DNA of 64,000 bases, from the NCBI GenBank assembly GCA_948099385.1, contig CANUEZ040000062.1, positions 434,001-498,000 of the forward strand, given 5' to 3'. Positions 39,301 through 54,300 of this stretch are shown one piece after another (position 1 is the first letter of the stretch; each line of letters begins with the position of its first letter). Made by a program: the position numbers and the translations under genes. The DNA is from Fasciola hepatica. Taxonomy: Eukaryota > Platyhelminthes > Trematoda > Plagiorchiida > Fasciolidae. The notes beneath the pieces were generated by a model, which was given only the letters and a program-made list of their open reading frames with translations, was not told where the DNA came from and ran no database searches.

Positions 39301-42300
39301 TATCATCGGTGGATACAACTAACTCATTTCATCAGGTCAGAAACCCACAGTGACCATATGCGCTGTCGATCAGTTCGACCACCTCAGGATTCTTGGACGG
39401 CATTTCGTACCGATCTAGTGGATGTGTAGTGCTGATGATTCCAAAAAGATAAAACAGCTGTGCAGTGGTTCCACAGTCTCCAATGGTGAGTTTGGCGTTG
39501 ATGCTGCATGATCAATCATATTGTATTAAAAACCTTCTTCTCCTGTGTGAAACGACATAGATAAACATGCGCCGAATGACTGAAGCACTGCTGGTTTGGA
39601 AAAATAATTTTGTTTGGATTCATACAGACACAGTCAGATAAGTCGAAAAGACTGTGATCAAGTAAGCATTATCGGAGCAGTTTACGGCTGGCTCGTTAAG
39701 CACCCTTAGCTGCATTTGGCCGGATTAATTAGTTAGGGAAACGCCTCACATGCTAATCAGGACAATCAAAATTCAAGACAAGTGACAGTGGCTTTTGGTG
39801 TCCTGAAACACGAAAATACGTTATCGACCATAATCAAGATATATGCGCTCGGATACGGAAGATAACCCATTTAAAGCCGGTACCACGACTAAACCAAAAG
39901 GCAGATAATCTTAGGAATGTTCTTTTTTGGTCAGATGAAGAAAAAAAGTACTTGTTCTTCTGGGGTATCATATCATGAGAGGCAAATCAACTTACCCGAA
40001 GTTCCGAGAATTCACGGAGGAAACCCGTGGACCTGCTGACAGACCCGTCAGTTTTATCGGATACGGTTTGTTGACACTCTTTCGCCGCACGTACCAGTGT
40101 GGGTTTGGCGGACACAAGTACAGCCTTTGCGGTCTTACAAATCATAACAACCTGTCGAGCGGTGTTCCCATCCAATTCCAAACGTTTTCCGGGTTTAGCA
40201 TTGGATAGACAGTTTGTTAGCAAAGGAACATTCGTTTCATGATCGGTCAATTGATCGAAACGAAGAAATCCAACGCCCACGGTCTGCAAGCCACTTTTAC
40301 CATTTTCTGGATCTGTTGCGGACAGCAAGTCCACGATGATGCCCGATTTCACAACCTTATGCACTTTTACATCAAAAATCTGGAACGAATAATGAACAGA
40401 AGAATTCCATTATTCAACGGATGATACTTCACCATACCAAAGACGAGCCGAAAGGAACCTCATAATTGAGTATACAAGCTTATTGCAGAGAATACATATA
40501 GAACGCTCACCATGGTGGTCGATCGGTGTGTCCCACTAACGATACTCTTAATTCAGTGCTACCAACGGGGTGAGCAGTATAGCACGTGGTACATGGGTAG
40601 TGGGAGATGGCATTTTACACTGCATCGTGAATCTCATATCATGTTGTATCAGTTAGTATCGATATGAGGGAAAGCGCAGTGTGTCACGTGTTACTTAACT
40701 TTTCCCAGGTAGAAATGTGAAGACTGTCGAGTAAGCATACCATTTAGTTTCTCTGAGTGAAGATGCTAATGGATTACAAGAATTTACGAATAGCGTGAAT
40801 AACTGTTTTAGCAAGGTTCATGATGCGTTCAGCTCCTTCGAAGTGCTGTCGGACGATGTTTTCTTCAACAGCAAATGTTATATCACATTCGTATTTGTAT
40901 GAAGAACTTTCGCAAGCAGTTACCAAAAATTCCAATCAGGAAAAATAATACACTAGTTAAATGATTTTGGTTATCCAGGCCACTGCATTCCATCCGAAGC
41001 AATTTGTGTTATCGGGGGCTCTCAAATAAAGCTGTAACTCGTTGCGTAGTTAGATCCGTCGACGAACACAGGTTTTGAACCAACAGATACCAACGGTGAT
41101 GAGCATGTCTGGCGAACGCTCACCACTGTCTGTCACTCGATAATTGTCTGCTCAACTGCAAATAAAAGTTTTGTTCCCAAATTTATTCATGGCTGCTTTT
41201 ATTATTTCAACACGACCGGTCAATGTACACAAAAACTTCAAGTTTCTCATGCAAATACACACCTGAACTTCGTCCGCTCTGGAAAAGCTGGAAAACTCGC
41301 TCAGAAAGTTACGCTATTCTGTTTTGAGGTTAAATCAGTCAATGCGCCTACTTACGCAACGGGTACAGTCAACTAGACAGCTTCCATCACACAAATGCGG
41401 TGCATCATGGGACTCTGGTAAAAAACAGTTTGTTACAGAGGACCGTAGATGAAACTTATCAGTTCAGATGCTTGAAATAAACCAAAAATCACTAGGGAAA
41501 AATAGAATTCGAGTACAAAGGGACAACTTACTTGACCAACTGAGAAAGAACACTTTTGCTGAGGCGTACGATCCTTCTGGACTGTTTCCTCAGATTCTTT
41601 GAGCTGTAATGTGTAAAGACATTGAACGATTGACAAACAATTGGAGTTGGTGGAACGGTAAATGACGAGTTTACCACGCATAGAAAATGAGAAGTACAGC
41701 AGACAATTAAGATTTCAATTCTGACGGATGAACAATTTGAAGAGGCCACAGATTGTCATCATTTTCAAAGTGTATATTACTCAACTTATCATTAGCATAT
41801 TACTCGAAACACATAGTGACCACTTTGGGGGAAAACAGGTCCGCCACAAAATGGAGGTCCTAAATTTTTTATTACGTGGACAAGTGGTTCATTGAATGTG
41901 GTGTGATGAGCACAGAAAAACTGCAGAACACTGTGGAATGGCAGTGATAAATCGGCTAGACCAATGCAATGTGATGTTTCAAGATCTGATAGTGATGAGC
42001 ACGAATCGAAGATACGTCACGAGTGGAGTGAAATAAGTTCCAATCAAAATACCGAAGATAAGGTGGACGATGTTACGTATAATAGCTGAACGGACACTGT
42101 TCATGACTTGGACTAAGAAGCGAGACTGATAACAATGCGTTTCCTTGAGAACCGAAAACCAAATTCCCTCGAAAACATTTCTCGCTTTCGGAAGATGAAA
42201 ACTGACAAGAACAACGTCAAACATAATGGTCTTGTCGTTACCGATATGTTTGTTATGCAGAGTGTTGCGCTGCATGAGATGCCCGAGATGACGCACACAA

Positions 42301-45300
42301 CGGTATCTAGATGGAATTAGTATAAGCGAATGAGCACGTAGTTCAGCGGCGAATCGGGTAGGATAAATAGACTGACGTGAAATCGTTGTGACTGGTTTTT
42401 CTCTGTTTGTACTTGTCGTTCGGTTTCTACGTACTCTTATTGTTACTACAATTCATTTTCACCTATTATGTACAACCGACAAGTTGATTAAAGCCATAAC
42501 TTCAGCGGAAGTCGTTCTACGATCGTTGCTGAATGCTCGGTTTAATTCATTATGGATACCTAAAGTAAGTCCGAATTGTGATAAAGAAAAGTGCAAGTTA
42601 ATAGGAGCTTGGACTTTGCTCATGCTGAAAACATGGATACAGCTTTTGAAAGGTCATACACTGTATCGTGAAATAAAAAACCACATGCATTAAAACGTCT
42701 AGTTGCAATAGGGCATGCGAGAACAGCAATGGGCACACTAATGCTTTGGGAGGTGTTCCACAAATATTAGTAAACAACTGTCACTTTTTTCAATAGGCTG
42801 ACGAAGATAAAAGAGAAGTAGTACAATTAGTGGTGGAAAAGTAATGATGCAAGAAAGTCAAAAATGAACTGTAAGGTAGTGATATTAGCCATAATGTGGA
42901 CGAGAAAAATGGCTACCTTTCAATTTACCAAAGCTTTTTGCACGTACATGGCACATAAAAGATTGCAGGATAGTAAAATCACGAAATCTAACCTGCTGAC
43001 ATATATATTGGCGTGATTTCCTTGTTCACAGAAAGTAAATCAGTTAAATCAAAAACTATTCCACAAAGGACTAGTGGACAGTTAAAAGTAGCCAGGAAAC
43101 ACCACGCAATTGTGGTTGAATGAGGCCCTTTTTATTGCAAGCTTTGGCACGAGTGCAGTGGGGGCCGTATACGTGAGAGCTGTCAGGGAGTCCGAAATCT
43201 CCCTGAAAACATGTTGTCAGCGAGGCCGCAGTCCGCATTCTTCCAACCCACGGACAGTGCTTTTTGAATACTAACCAATGACAAGGCCCACATATCCCAA
43301 ATGGCAGTGCAGTCGTGATGCGTGTGCCCATGAGCCAATCAGTCCATCACACGGTTGCTTATCTTTCACACTAAACAACCGACCAATCAGACTTATGACA
43401 TACTATGATCCAACTGAAATAATCACATCTATGCAGCACGCTGGGCAATCAATAACTGTGTCATGTGCCCATATATTCCTAGCCTCATGCTACATGAAAC
43501 GTTCGTTTTTGGTTACAAGCGAATACAGTTTCCGCACTTTGTTTGTGGTTACCTTTCCGCTGGGTTTGAACGATCGAGGAATCACTGATCGGGGATAATC
43601 CAGAGGTTTGCGCTCTGACACAACAAGAGCCTCAAAGGCCTACTATGCTATGAGCGGTAGCCGGAGATTTGGAGTGAAGAAACACAAGGTCCCGATAGGT
43701 CAATTGTGATATGGATATGGGCAACAGTGGATTACTGTCTACCACCAAAGTGACCAGAGATAGCGAGATTCGAGTCTCTAACCTCCGAGGTGATAAGCAG
43801 AAGATCTAAACCACACAACCACCACCGGCATGGCAGTTACCCAAGTGACCGTGAAGTGGTATCCACCAAGGTGATGGGGTGGGAGAGTCGTTCATCAGAC
43901 TTGATGGCACACGACGTGTCACACAATTCCCAATGATCAGTGATTATATCCACCACCTAACAATCAATCGTACCACTGGCAAATATTTGCACACCCAACA
44001 AGAAACAACAATGGATTGCGCGGAATGGGACACGTTTTGTTTGAACCAACAATCGAAAAAGAACACATTTCGAGTTTTTATGTGAGAACTGTGATTGAAA
44101 AACATCAACGAAAATGAAACATGTATACACCAACCTTCAGTGAGACCAAAAGCTCAGATTTTTGAATGCTGTCCGTAGACGGTTTGAAGCGCCGTACAAT
44201 ACGTACACGAAGTACTTGGCCCCGAAAGTATGTGGCCTCCAAAGCATCGTCTTCAGACAAGCCACATTCCATTTTGGGCAACCAAGCACGCATTCCATTC
44301 ACGCCTATTAGGAGCAGCCCATGCTCACAAATCTTGGCAACAAACGCCGCATACAACTGGTCGCCGAGATTCCGCAGAAATTTGGCATCTGCAAGAGCGT
44401 CGACCATTTCTTTGCTTCCAATTATTGGACAAGTGGCCTCGACTAGACCACGTTTAGCGGTGAGAATCATTTTATTGGAAGTCGTGTCAACAGTCAGCAC
44501 CTGACCACGAGGAAGCATGACAGAAGCAAGGAGCGGACAGAGAAAGTAAACCCAAGGAATTATCAACACATAACTCTCGACCCAAAAACTTCATCACCAA
44601 TAACAAATTCAAATGCAAGAAGACTTCAAGGATCCCTTTTCAGACCGTCCGAAAACAGTCAAGAACAGAAAACAAGCGTCTAGGATGAATCCCATATCAT
44701 CATCGCACAAGTTAAACAGAAGGATAAGCCCCATTGATCACTGCCTTCCTCATAATGTTACACGCCGAAGTGGAAAGAATGAATATACAAGAGTGGACCT
44801 ACATAGTGAGAAAAAGAAACAACGTCCCAGTAGCCAACACATCGAATACACAATCTAACTGTACGAACACATATTGATCAATCATTCGGATTCGAGAGAA
44901 TGTAACAACAAGATCGCCACCGTTCACAGTTCGCTCTCACATCCTTCAGGGTCTCCAACCAGCTGGTAGATGGATCTTTGGAGCCCAACCACAAAGCTAT
45001 GAGGCCCCCCAATCTCTCTAAACTCATCGTACATTTTCTCATTCCTCGCTGCTAAGTCATCTGTTGACATCCACGTGGTTTCTCCCACTCCCTAGGAGGA
45101 ACAGGAAACAGGACACGGTACGCTACGGTAGACGTATATTTGTCATACGTAACACGTGCCCCAACCAACGAAGTTTACTAGGATGGATGCGCTGTGATAG
45201 AACATTTTCTGAACTCGTACCCAATACTCCATTTCTGACCTCATCCTTACTCATTTGGTCATTCCATCCAATCCTGGCGATACTACGTAAGTACCGGTAG

Positions 45301-48300
45301 TCGAAAACCTTAAAACGACGAATGTTTTCCTGACGCAGGCCCCATGTCTCGCAAATACACAATAGAAGTGCATCACAGAAGTATCTCACAGATCAAGGAG
45401 AGGGGCACTGATAAATGAAAACAGGAAACAGACTGAGAATGAAAACGGAGAGAGCTAACGTGGTCATCAGTTGCACTTTACACTCAGTATCGTCTCGTCG
45501 ATAGGAGTCATCACAATGAATACCACCGATGTACATTCAAAGGTGACCAAATTCTTCAGGTGTACATTCCCAGTGGGAAATATGATCAAGCAAATTACTA
45601 ACCACTAGTTAATTGACTGATATCCAATACAGGACCTCTAACTCATGCTGTAAACCCATTGAGATCATGCCTCATTAAAGAACGATGACACGATGAGCAC
45701 TCGGATCTCTCTAATTCTCTTTCCACTGTATGACTGCTTCGAGGTTGCGGACCCAGGCGATACCAGCCAACTGTAAGGACAGGATTCAAAAACCAATTAA
45801 TTTGGGGGTTTTGTGCAATAAGAAGATTTGACTACGGACAGCCTAACCCACTGGTATCCAGCACGTCTGAAGCTTGCGGGTATGGGCGGTCACTCCTTGC
45901 GATTAGCCATGAATAAGCAAGCACATGCACAGCAGTCTAACTTATTTTCCCTGTAACATATTCAACATGTCAGGTAAACACTAGCACGTTAATATTCCAT
46001 CTGATCTACAGTGGAGAAGCTGGTTTCAAGTTGACTAAACGGATAGCGGTTCAAGACTCAACTGTGACCTGGATGAATGAAATGGGTGTATCAAAACGGA
46101 ATATCTCCCTATACCTTATGCAGTTAAACAGGAAAACCTCGTTATTGTTTATATATAAGTCCACCTGTCCAACGCTGGCATTTGGCACGTAAATGTCCCA
46201 GAAGGGGAGACAGCTTACTGGCTTCATCGTGGTGGCCCGCCGGATACCTCTGGACCCTACGGCGTTGTATGCATCCTTAGCAACAATCCAACAGCTCAAA
46301 GACGGCTTGGAAGCCAACTGCCGCAAAGCTTACATAGGTATGCTTTACCAGTTTACCGGAGAACTCGACGGTGGTAGCAGTCTATGCTCCGAACAACGTA
46401 ACCGACAACGAAACAAAAGATGAATTCTACCAATCTTCAAGAACTGATCCACCGGATCCAGAGATGTGACGTCCTGTTCGTCGCAGGTGACTGGAACGCC
46501 CGTACGGGTCCCTTAGGTGAGTTGACTCGACACATCCTGGGAAAATTTGGTCTTGGTCAATGCTGAGAGAATGGTGACCGCCTGGTTAATCTAGTTGACG
46601 CCAACAGAATCGTTGTTTCCGGCACCCGCTTCCAATACCCTAAGAAGCACTTGCTGACGTGGTATTCAAATGACGATCGCTCTTCACATTAAATCGCTAC
46701 CACGGTCAGCCTATTAGGACCTGATGTAGTTCTCCACACCAAGTCTCAGCGTTGGGTTTACGGTTCTCTTTCATCAATTATGAATTTCACAAATAACCTG
46801 AATAACCACTCTTGTCCAACTGTGCGCACTCACTCACAGAACTCGCATCAGGTTCTCACTTCCCCCACTGAAATCCGCGATCTGATTCGAAATACTGACT
46901 CTGTGCACTACTTTTTTCAGTCTTCCTACCCCACTGCCCTATTTTTGACTGAAACACAAATTTTGCCAGACATAAATCATCTTCAACTTCCCAACTACTT
47001 ACTTTATTCCTGCTTTTTCCTCAAAGCTGGTGTCTGCGTCTATATTCACCAACCTGTCGCCTTCCCCCGATTTTTGCATCCTGACCTCTCCGGTTTCCTT
47101 CTTTCACTCATGATTTTCGTACTGCTTACCGCTCCCCTAACAGCAATGGCCTCCTGATTTTTGAGTTGTTACCTTCAAACATTGAGACTGACTTTAACAG
47201 AAGCCAACTGCCAAATTACCATTCTTCGTATACATTCCGGTCCCTTGCAAAGGCAATTTCCCGTAATTGCTGCCCTTCTAACTTTTCTCCTATTTGCAAT
47301 TTTTCTGGCTTTCTGGTCTGCGACCATTCCATCTGTTAGCCCTATTTCTCTGCCTTCCCCTGACATTCCCACTTATGCTTTTATTCCTGTTATAACTACC
47401 AGAAAGGTTTGTCAAGTTCTGCGTAACTTAAATGATTCCAAACCACTTGGTCCCGACAATATTACACCTATCGTCCTACAACTATATGCTACAGAGTCAG
47501 CCTCCATCCTACGTCGTCTCTTCCCTCAATCAGGAATCTTTCCCCTCTTCAAGGAACAGTGTTCACCCTCTTTCTTCTGTTTATCAATGATTTTTCATCT
47601 TCAACCTCCAGCCCACTTCACTGTTTTGTCGATGATGCCACTCTCCACTGTTCCCGTTCTCGTCTTACCAATCGCCAAACCACCACCAACATCGGTCACC
47701 ATCGTTCCGTTCCTAATGCACCACTTCCTCCCGATATAGAACAAACTTCTGCTTGGGGTTCCACCAACCATGTGGTTTACCGCTTCAGAAACTACCCTCC
47801 TTTCTGTTTCAATCAAACACCCTCCTCATTCCCCTCAACTGGATTACGGCAGGACTCCCCATCGCTCCACAGGGCCGTTTTCTTTAATGGGCCCATGTAT
47901 AAATTTTTCTTTATTTGTCTTCTTTTGTGTTTACACTTGCCTTTCGTGCCGCGCGCTAAGTTGGATTTCTACTTCGCGTTAGACTCTTCTTCACACCCAT
48001 TCACCTTCTTCTCTTGTGCCAAGCTCAAATCCGCCCAACTCTTGTATACTGAAGTCATGTATGGAATGGAGCTCTGTCTACCGGTCTTCCTCTTCCTGAT
48101 CGGGTTCAAAGAAAGGCCGTCCGACTAATGTTCACTCCCTAACCTCTACTCTGCAGCTACTCGCTCACCGCTGCGAAGTTGCTTCACTATCTCTTTTCTA
48201 CTACCATTATTTTGATTTTTCTTCACTAGAACTTGCTTCGGTAGTGTCTCTTCTCGTGACTTACTCTCGTTCATCTCGTATGCAGGTGGCCAGTTATCCT

Positions 48301-51300
48301 TTTCAGGTCTCTGCCTCCAGATGTCGAACTTCGTTATTTCGGACTTCGTTTATCCCCCGTACAACAAGGCTTTGGAACAATGTTCCTCTTTCCGTACTTC
48401 CAACTTTTTTTTGTTCTCAAAAGCAAAGTTGAAAAACTGAATCTCAATTGAATTTTCCCCACGCACATTCCCTTTACAGTGTCTTTTGACTACGGGATTT
48501 AAAGCTCATACTGCAAATCTCTGCGATAAAAATTTAAAAAATCTACCACAACCCTAGCGAAGTCCCGTTGGCATTCGTTTGTGGAGCATTCGAGAGGTTA
48601 CCATGGTTCAATGACGGGAAACGCAAACGATACAGACCACATCCTCGTGCGTGTTGGCTTCATAATCTATCCGTCCATGCAACCCAAGGCCCTTCTACCG
48701 GGCCGAATAAACGTTGAAGCTCTAGAGATGCCAGAGAAACACCGAACGCTATCACATGCAATCGCAAACCCGTTTATCCACAATAATCACAGTGGAAACG
48801 AAAACAACCCTAGCAAGGGTCAGTGGACGATGACTGAGTCGGCCGTCAGAGCCGCTGACTTGAAAGAACACGGGAAACCAAAAAACTTTTAATACATAGG
48901 ATCTCTGGAGGCAAACTAGAACGGCCAGCTAAAGCACGTTAAGCTCCGCCATCACAAAGTAGCGAATGCCTTCGAGTAAAACAAAAGACCTCGCGCGTTT
49001 TTAGGGCCCGTCGCAAACCGTATTGCACAAGAGAAATTCAGAGAATGGAGACCGCGCACGGGACTGCTGACTTTGGTAAGCTATTCCGACACATTCGCAA
49101 CGCTTGGGATGGGTGCTTCAAGCACGAATCACGCATGGGAGAAGCGCCCCGTCAAATTATATCATCATTATCATCATCATCATCATCATCGCACAAGTTA
49201 AACAGAAGGATAAGCCCCATTGATCACTGCCTTCCTCATAATGTTACACGCCGAAGTGGAAAGAATGAATATACAAGAGTGGACCTACATAGTGAGAAAA
49301 AGAAACAACGTCCCAGTAGCCAACACATCGAATACTCAATCTAACTGTACGAACACATATTGATCAATCATTCGGATTCGAGAGAATGTAACAACAAGAT
49401 CGCCACCGTTCACAGTTCGCTCTCACATCCATCAGGGTCTCCAACCAGCTGGTAGATGGATCTTTTGGAGCCCAACCACAAAGCTATGAGGCCCCCCAAT
49501 CTCTCTAAACTCATCGTACATTTTCTCATTCCTCGCTGCTAAGTCATCTGTTGACATCCACGTGGTTTCTCCCACTCCCTAGGAGGAACAGGAAACAGGA
49601 CACAGTACGCTACGGTAGACGTATATTTGTCATACGTAACACGTGCCCCAACCAACGAAGTTTACTAGGATGGATGCGCTGTGATAGAACATTTTCTGAA
49701 CTCGTACCCAATACTCCATTTCTGACCTCATCCTTACTCACTTGGTCATTCCATCCAATCCTGGCGGTACTACGTAAGCACCGGTAGTCGAAAACCTTAA
49801 AACGACGAATGTTTTCCTGACGCAGGCCCCATGTCTCGCAACCATACAACGAAGCTGAGCGCACAGTGGAACAGTATACACGACCTTTCCACCTCAATGA
49901 AATATCAGGTCGACGTCACAAGTGCTTCAATCCAGCGTATGCCGCTCGAGCATTGGATACGTGGGTGCTCACCTCCTTACTGTGCTCCCCTCCGAGATCA
50001 AGCTGCTGCCGAGGAAAGCGAAGCAATCGACAGCTGATACCCCGTCTCCTTTGACCTTCAAGTTCAGAATCACTGGCATCGTCTTGTAGCATCAGTATAC
50101 ATTTCGAAGATGCAAAACGCACGCCGAATGGGGCTACGGCTCTTGCGAGTCTATCTAGGGCACGTTGTTCATGTTCCGTGCAACGGGACAAGCAGAGAAG
50201 GTCGTCCGCGTTGTCTAGGCCATACAGTTTTCACCATTTCCTTGATCGATATCGAAATCCTGAAGATCTCGGAAGGCACTCTCCATTATCTTGTCCATGT
50301 CGAAATTGAACAAGATTGGAGACATCGTACATCTTTGTCGAACACCACTGGTCGTTTTGAACCGACTGCATAGTTCAACGTAAACCCCGACGCAGCCAGA
50401 CGTATGAGAATACAATAATCTCAGTAGGTTCACGAACTTCTTGAGAGTACTGTGTAACGCTGTTCGGTCAGCTGAATATAGGGCGCCTTTCAAGTCGAGG
50501 CTAATCATTATTGTCGGTCGACGGTGTGCGTGACGTATTTCAAGTAGCTGTGGAAGAGTAGAAATCTGATCGATGCATCCTCGAACTGGGCGGAATCCGG
50601 CCTGTTGTTCGCGGGCGTTCCTCTCGCGAGCCGGTATCAGACGACTCAGCGAAATCGAAGCTAACAGCTTAGTGACTATCGTAATTAGGCTGATCCCACG
50701 ATAATAATACAGTCACGGCGTATTCTCTTGAAGATGGGAGCAATCAATGACTCACTCCAAATTAACGAAATAAGCTCCCTGTTCCAAATGTCACGGATCA
50801 GGGCGGTAATTGATTATATCAACGCACAACCACCTTATTTGAAAAGAACTGGAGGTAGGTAGTCAGAACCGGCCGCTTTCCCGCCCTTTAGTAATCGAAT
50901 ACATGACTCCACTTCCACTTTCGATGGAGGCTCAAGGGATACCGCCCAAGGAATCACAGTTGTTGGCACAGGAGTTATTACACTAGCGCGCGGCAAGCTA
51001 AACTGCACCCTTAAGTATTTCGCCGAACGATCGAGCCCTTGCTCTTTGTCATGGATGGGTTCTCTGTTTCTATAGCATATCGTTTCGCTAACCGGGGTTC
51101 GCCGTCCACCGGTGTCGCGACTAAGTTTGAAGAATGTTTGACTGTTACCTGAAGTAGCCGCTACTTCCATTTCTTCGGCCACCTTGACCCACCAATTTCC
51201 ATCATCCTTCTTAACGCTTTTCGTAACTTGCTTATGTAGGTTTCTCCGAATCTTATTCATTTGTTTACAGTTTGAGAGCTGACGTCTTTGTTCCATTAGA

Positions 51301-54300
51301 CTGAGCGACTCTTGAGAAACCCAGTGTCTCCGATGGACATGGATGAATGGGTCGACCACCACAGGTGAAATCTGCTACCACTGCGTTCCCATTGGATATA
51401 GGCCCAGTGGTCGTCTACATTACTGTTCGCCGTAGATCCTAGCTCAAGTGATAAGTTCTGTTCATTACTGGTGTGTAATTTTGGATCCCACAAACGTTGC
51501 ACGACTAGCCGGGTTAGCGGTTTGCGACGATTACTATGGAGCTGGAGAGATAATCGCATCAAAACTAGTGCATGGTACAACTCTACCTGCGCGTACCGAT
51601 GAAATCTACATTTCTGGACAGAACTGTGCCACTGGTAGCTCATTGCAATAAGACCGATCTAACTCAGAGTGCCTATAGAGGTAAGGCGCTATGTCGTTTT
51701 ACGAAACGAGTTTGGTCCGAAATTTTTACTAGACAGAAATAACCGATTGTCTGCACAAGACTGGAAGAGCCTATTCGAGTTTTTCTGCGCGATGAGAGTG
51801 TTAGGTGCATTGACCATCTGAACAAACGTCTGATGCACTAGGTTTGCGAAGTTGTATATTAAAATCACCAGTTAACAACACAGTGTCAATGCCTTTGCTC
51901 TTGCGAATGAGAGTGGTGAGTTCATCGCAGAATTCATCTATACGTGTGTCAGAGCTGTAGTCTAAAGGGAAACGAAAAATAGAACAATTAGTAGATTTTG
52001 TGGGAACTTACAAGACAGACCAGTTTTTGTCCGCCAGTGAATTTCTCATTTGGATTTTTGATAGGCATGTCAGCCAGATGAAGAAAAGGAATTAGTCCAT
52101 TCAAGCGTTCCTCGACACGAACGACAATGCCTGTTTTGGTAAACCGGCTGATTTCAACCTTCGAGGAATTCAAAACAGAACAAACAGCAATTGAATAAAT
52201 TACTCTTTTGTTGGTTTTTAAACGAATTTCAACACGCATCCGAGCAAAACAAGATGAACTGACAGTTCGGGTGAAACTGCCTGTTGGGAAAGGCAGTAGC
52301 TACTGGTTAACGACTCTGTCAGTGTGGTGAGGTGAATAGTTGTATCCTAAACCTCTAAAGGTAAAACCAATGAAGATCGGACACAAAAGCAATCACAGTT
52401 CGAGCTCGGTTACAGCGTGAATAATTTGCCACAGCTCAATTTGTTAGAAGAGCACAATCACCTGAGATCGTAAATTAGGACAATATACTGAAGAAAGCAC
52501 ATCTAAATAGCTAGGGATCATACCTGAAAAGCTACTATCAATATTTGTTCTAACACGATGTAACGTAGTAAGGCTTCGATTCCAACAAGGTACGTGATAT
52601 CGTAGATGGCGGTAACTGGAAATATCCGTCTCAACGAAAACATGGCAGACTGTGTTACACGAAAGTGTTCTTTCAAAGTCACGCAAGAGGAGAGTTTAAC
52701 AAATAAACAGCCGACATCAGTTTGATCTAAATACTCAGATGAATAATTATTAAGCAACAAAATTCGAGCTAGGTCAGATATTTTAACCAACACAGAAGCT
52801 TCTTCAACGGCTTCTGATAACTGAGCTTGGTGTTTAGATCGATAACGTTTCATTACCAGTCCAGGTTAAATCGTTAGCGAGCAGACAACCTCGATTGGTG
52901 ACGAAACGTTTTCGACTTACAAGCCAAGCTCAGTGATCAGAAGTCGTTCAAAACTGACAACCTGAGCTTCAACCAACATCAATTTTCAAAATTATCGCAA
53001 ACACAGAAGCGCCAGACACTAAGGAAAATACTTCAGCAATACTCGTGATGGAGTGATGAATCAAAATCTAAAAGCCGGTTGCGATCAGATTAGATGATTT
53101 ATCCTGGATCCGTTGCCAAGACCCGTAGAGCCATTCTAATTGCTCCTCGCTGACATTTCTCAAAACTTCCACGCATGAGTCGTCGTGAACAAAATCTGAA
53201 TGACCTTGACCTCCCCAGGAAGTCTTAATCACATCAACAAGTTCAAGAAACCATCGCGAATGCAAAAAAACCACGCCTCGATCGCTTTGACACCGTTCAG
53301 AGGTAAGGAGTATATCAAATGGTTACCTATCATGAGAAGTACATTACATTCTCCACTGACATGTCATACTGGATCATACTGATCATAACATGAGAAACGC
53401 GGACTACGTGAAGGCTAATTTTTCTGGGGCTGTGCATTGAAACTGAACAGGTTAGCGTCATATTGATCTGATATACTTAATGATCCACAATCTTCGATCG
53501 AAAAAATATTATAATCAAAGGAACTGACTTCACTGATACAGTCGCCCATTGAGGAAGTTGATAACTTTACCACAGATCAATTTCAGACATGCATCATAAT
53601 AGAGGACCAACACTGAGATGTTCAATGTATTATGTAGAGTAGTCCCCTTTAGATTCCAACCTCCCCAGATGCAATGTCCTCCTCGTAAGAAACACTTAGC
53701 CGTGCGAAAAAAATTCATTTTCGTTGACTATCTCCCTTTCTAAATGCAAAAAACAATTTGAGCGATCCCAACTAGTGATAGGAAGAGATTACTGTTTGTG
53801 TCTCGGTTTTTATGCATCGTAAAATTAGCAAACAATGAAAATAGTGGTACAAATGACGAAATGACAGTGCAGAACGTTAGCAGTTTTATAGAGTTCTAGC
53901 CATGAGGAAAAATGCGCGAAGAGAAAAAGAACTTGATCATATATGTGGGACAGGTGAGAATAACGTTTCGAACATGCATCATTTCAATTGAGATCATGAG
54001 CAAATAGGAGCAGAGTGCAGCAGTACCATGAACATCCAGGTCCTGTATTAGTGAGGTCCAGTCATAGTAATTAGTCGATATCTTTGACAGGAACATGTCG
54101 ACTATCGTGCACATAGAGTTCAATGGTGAAATGACGAGATTATGGGAGCCTCTACGTTTACTGCTAGGGGCCTAAACCAGAGGAATCGAAGCATTTGGCA
54201 AAAGTGAACTGTGTGAAAAAACGCTAGATTTGTTATGACAGAAAGACCCAGTTTGGTTTTGGAGACCTCTCTCTTGTTATGCCAAATATTACGTGCGGCC

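Larger units (their letters stand above)
44501..52011 (-). other. RRP5 intron, mostly retrotransposon
   Basis: 7511-bp intron with LINE pieces E1, F, G, J and E2 in succession. 45363-46265 holds nothing recognised. Confidence 0.85.

Noticed and set aside
52518..52853. 111-codon minus-strand frame just upstream of an S1 exon
   Set aside because: No S1 pattern, and the flanking exons already join in phase without it; read as intron.
53068..53274. 68-codon minus-strand frame with Trp-rich sequence
   Set aside because: Too short, not S1 or HAT, and not needed to keep the RRP5 frame.
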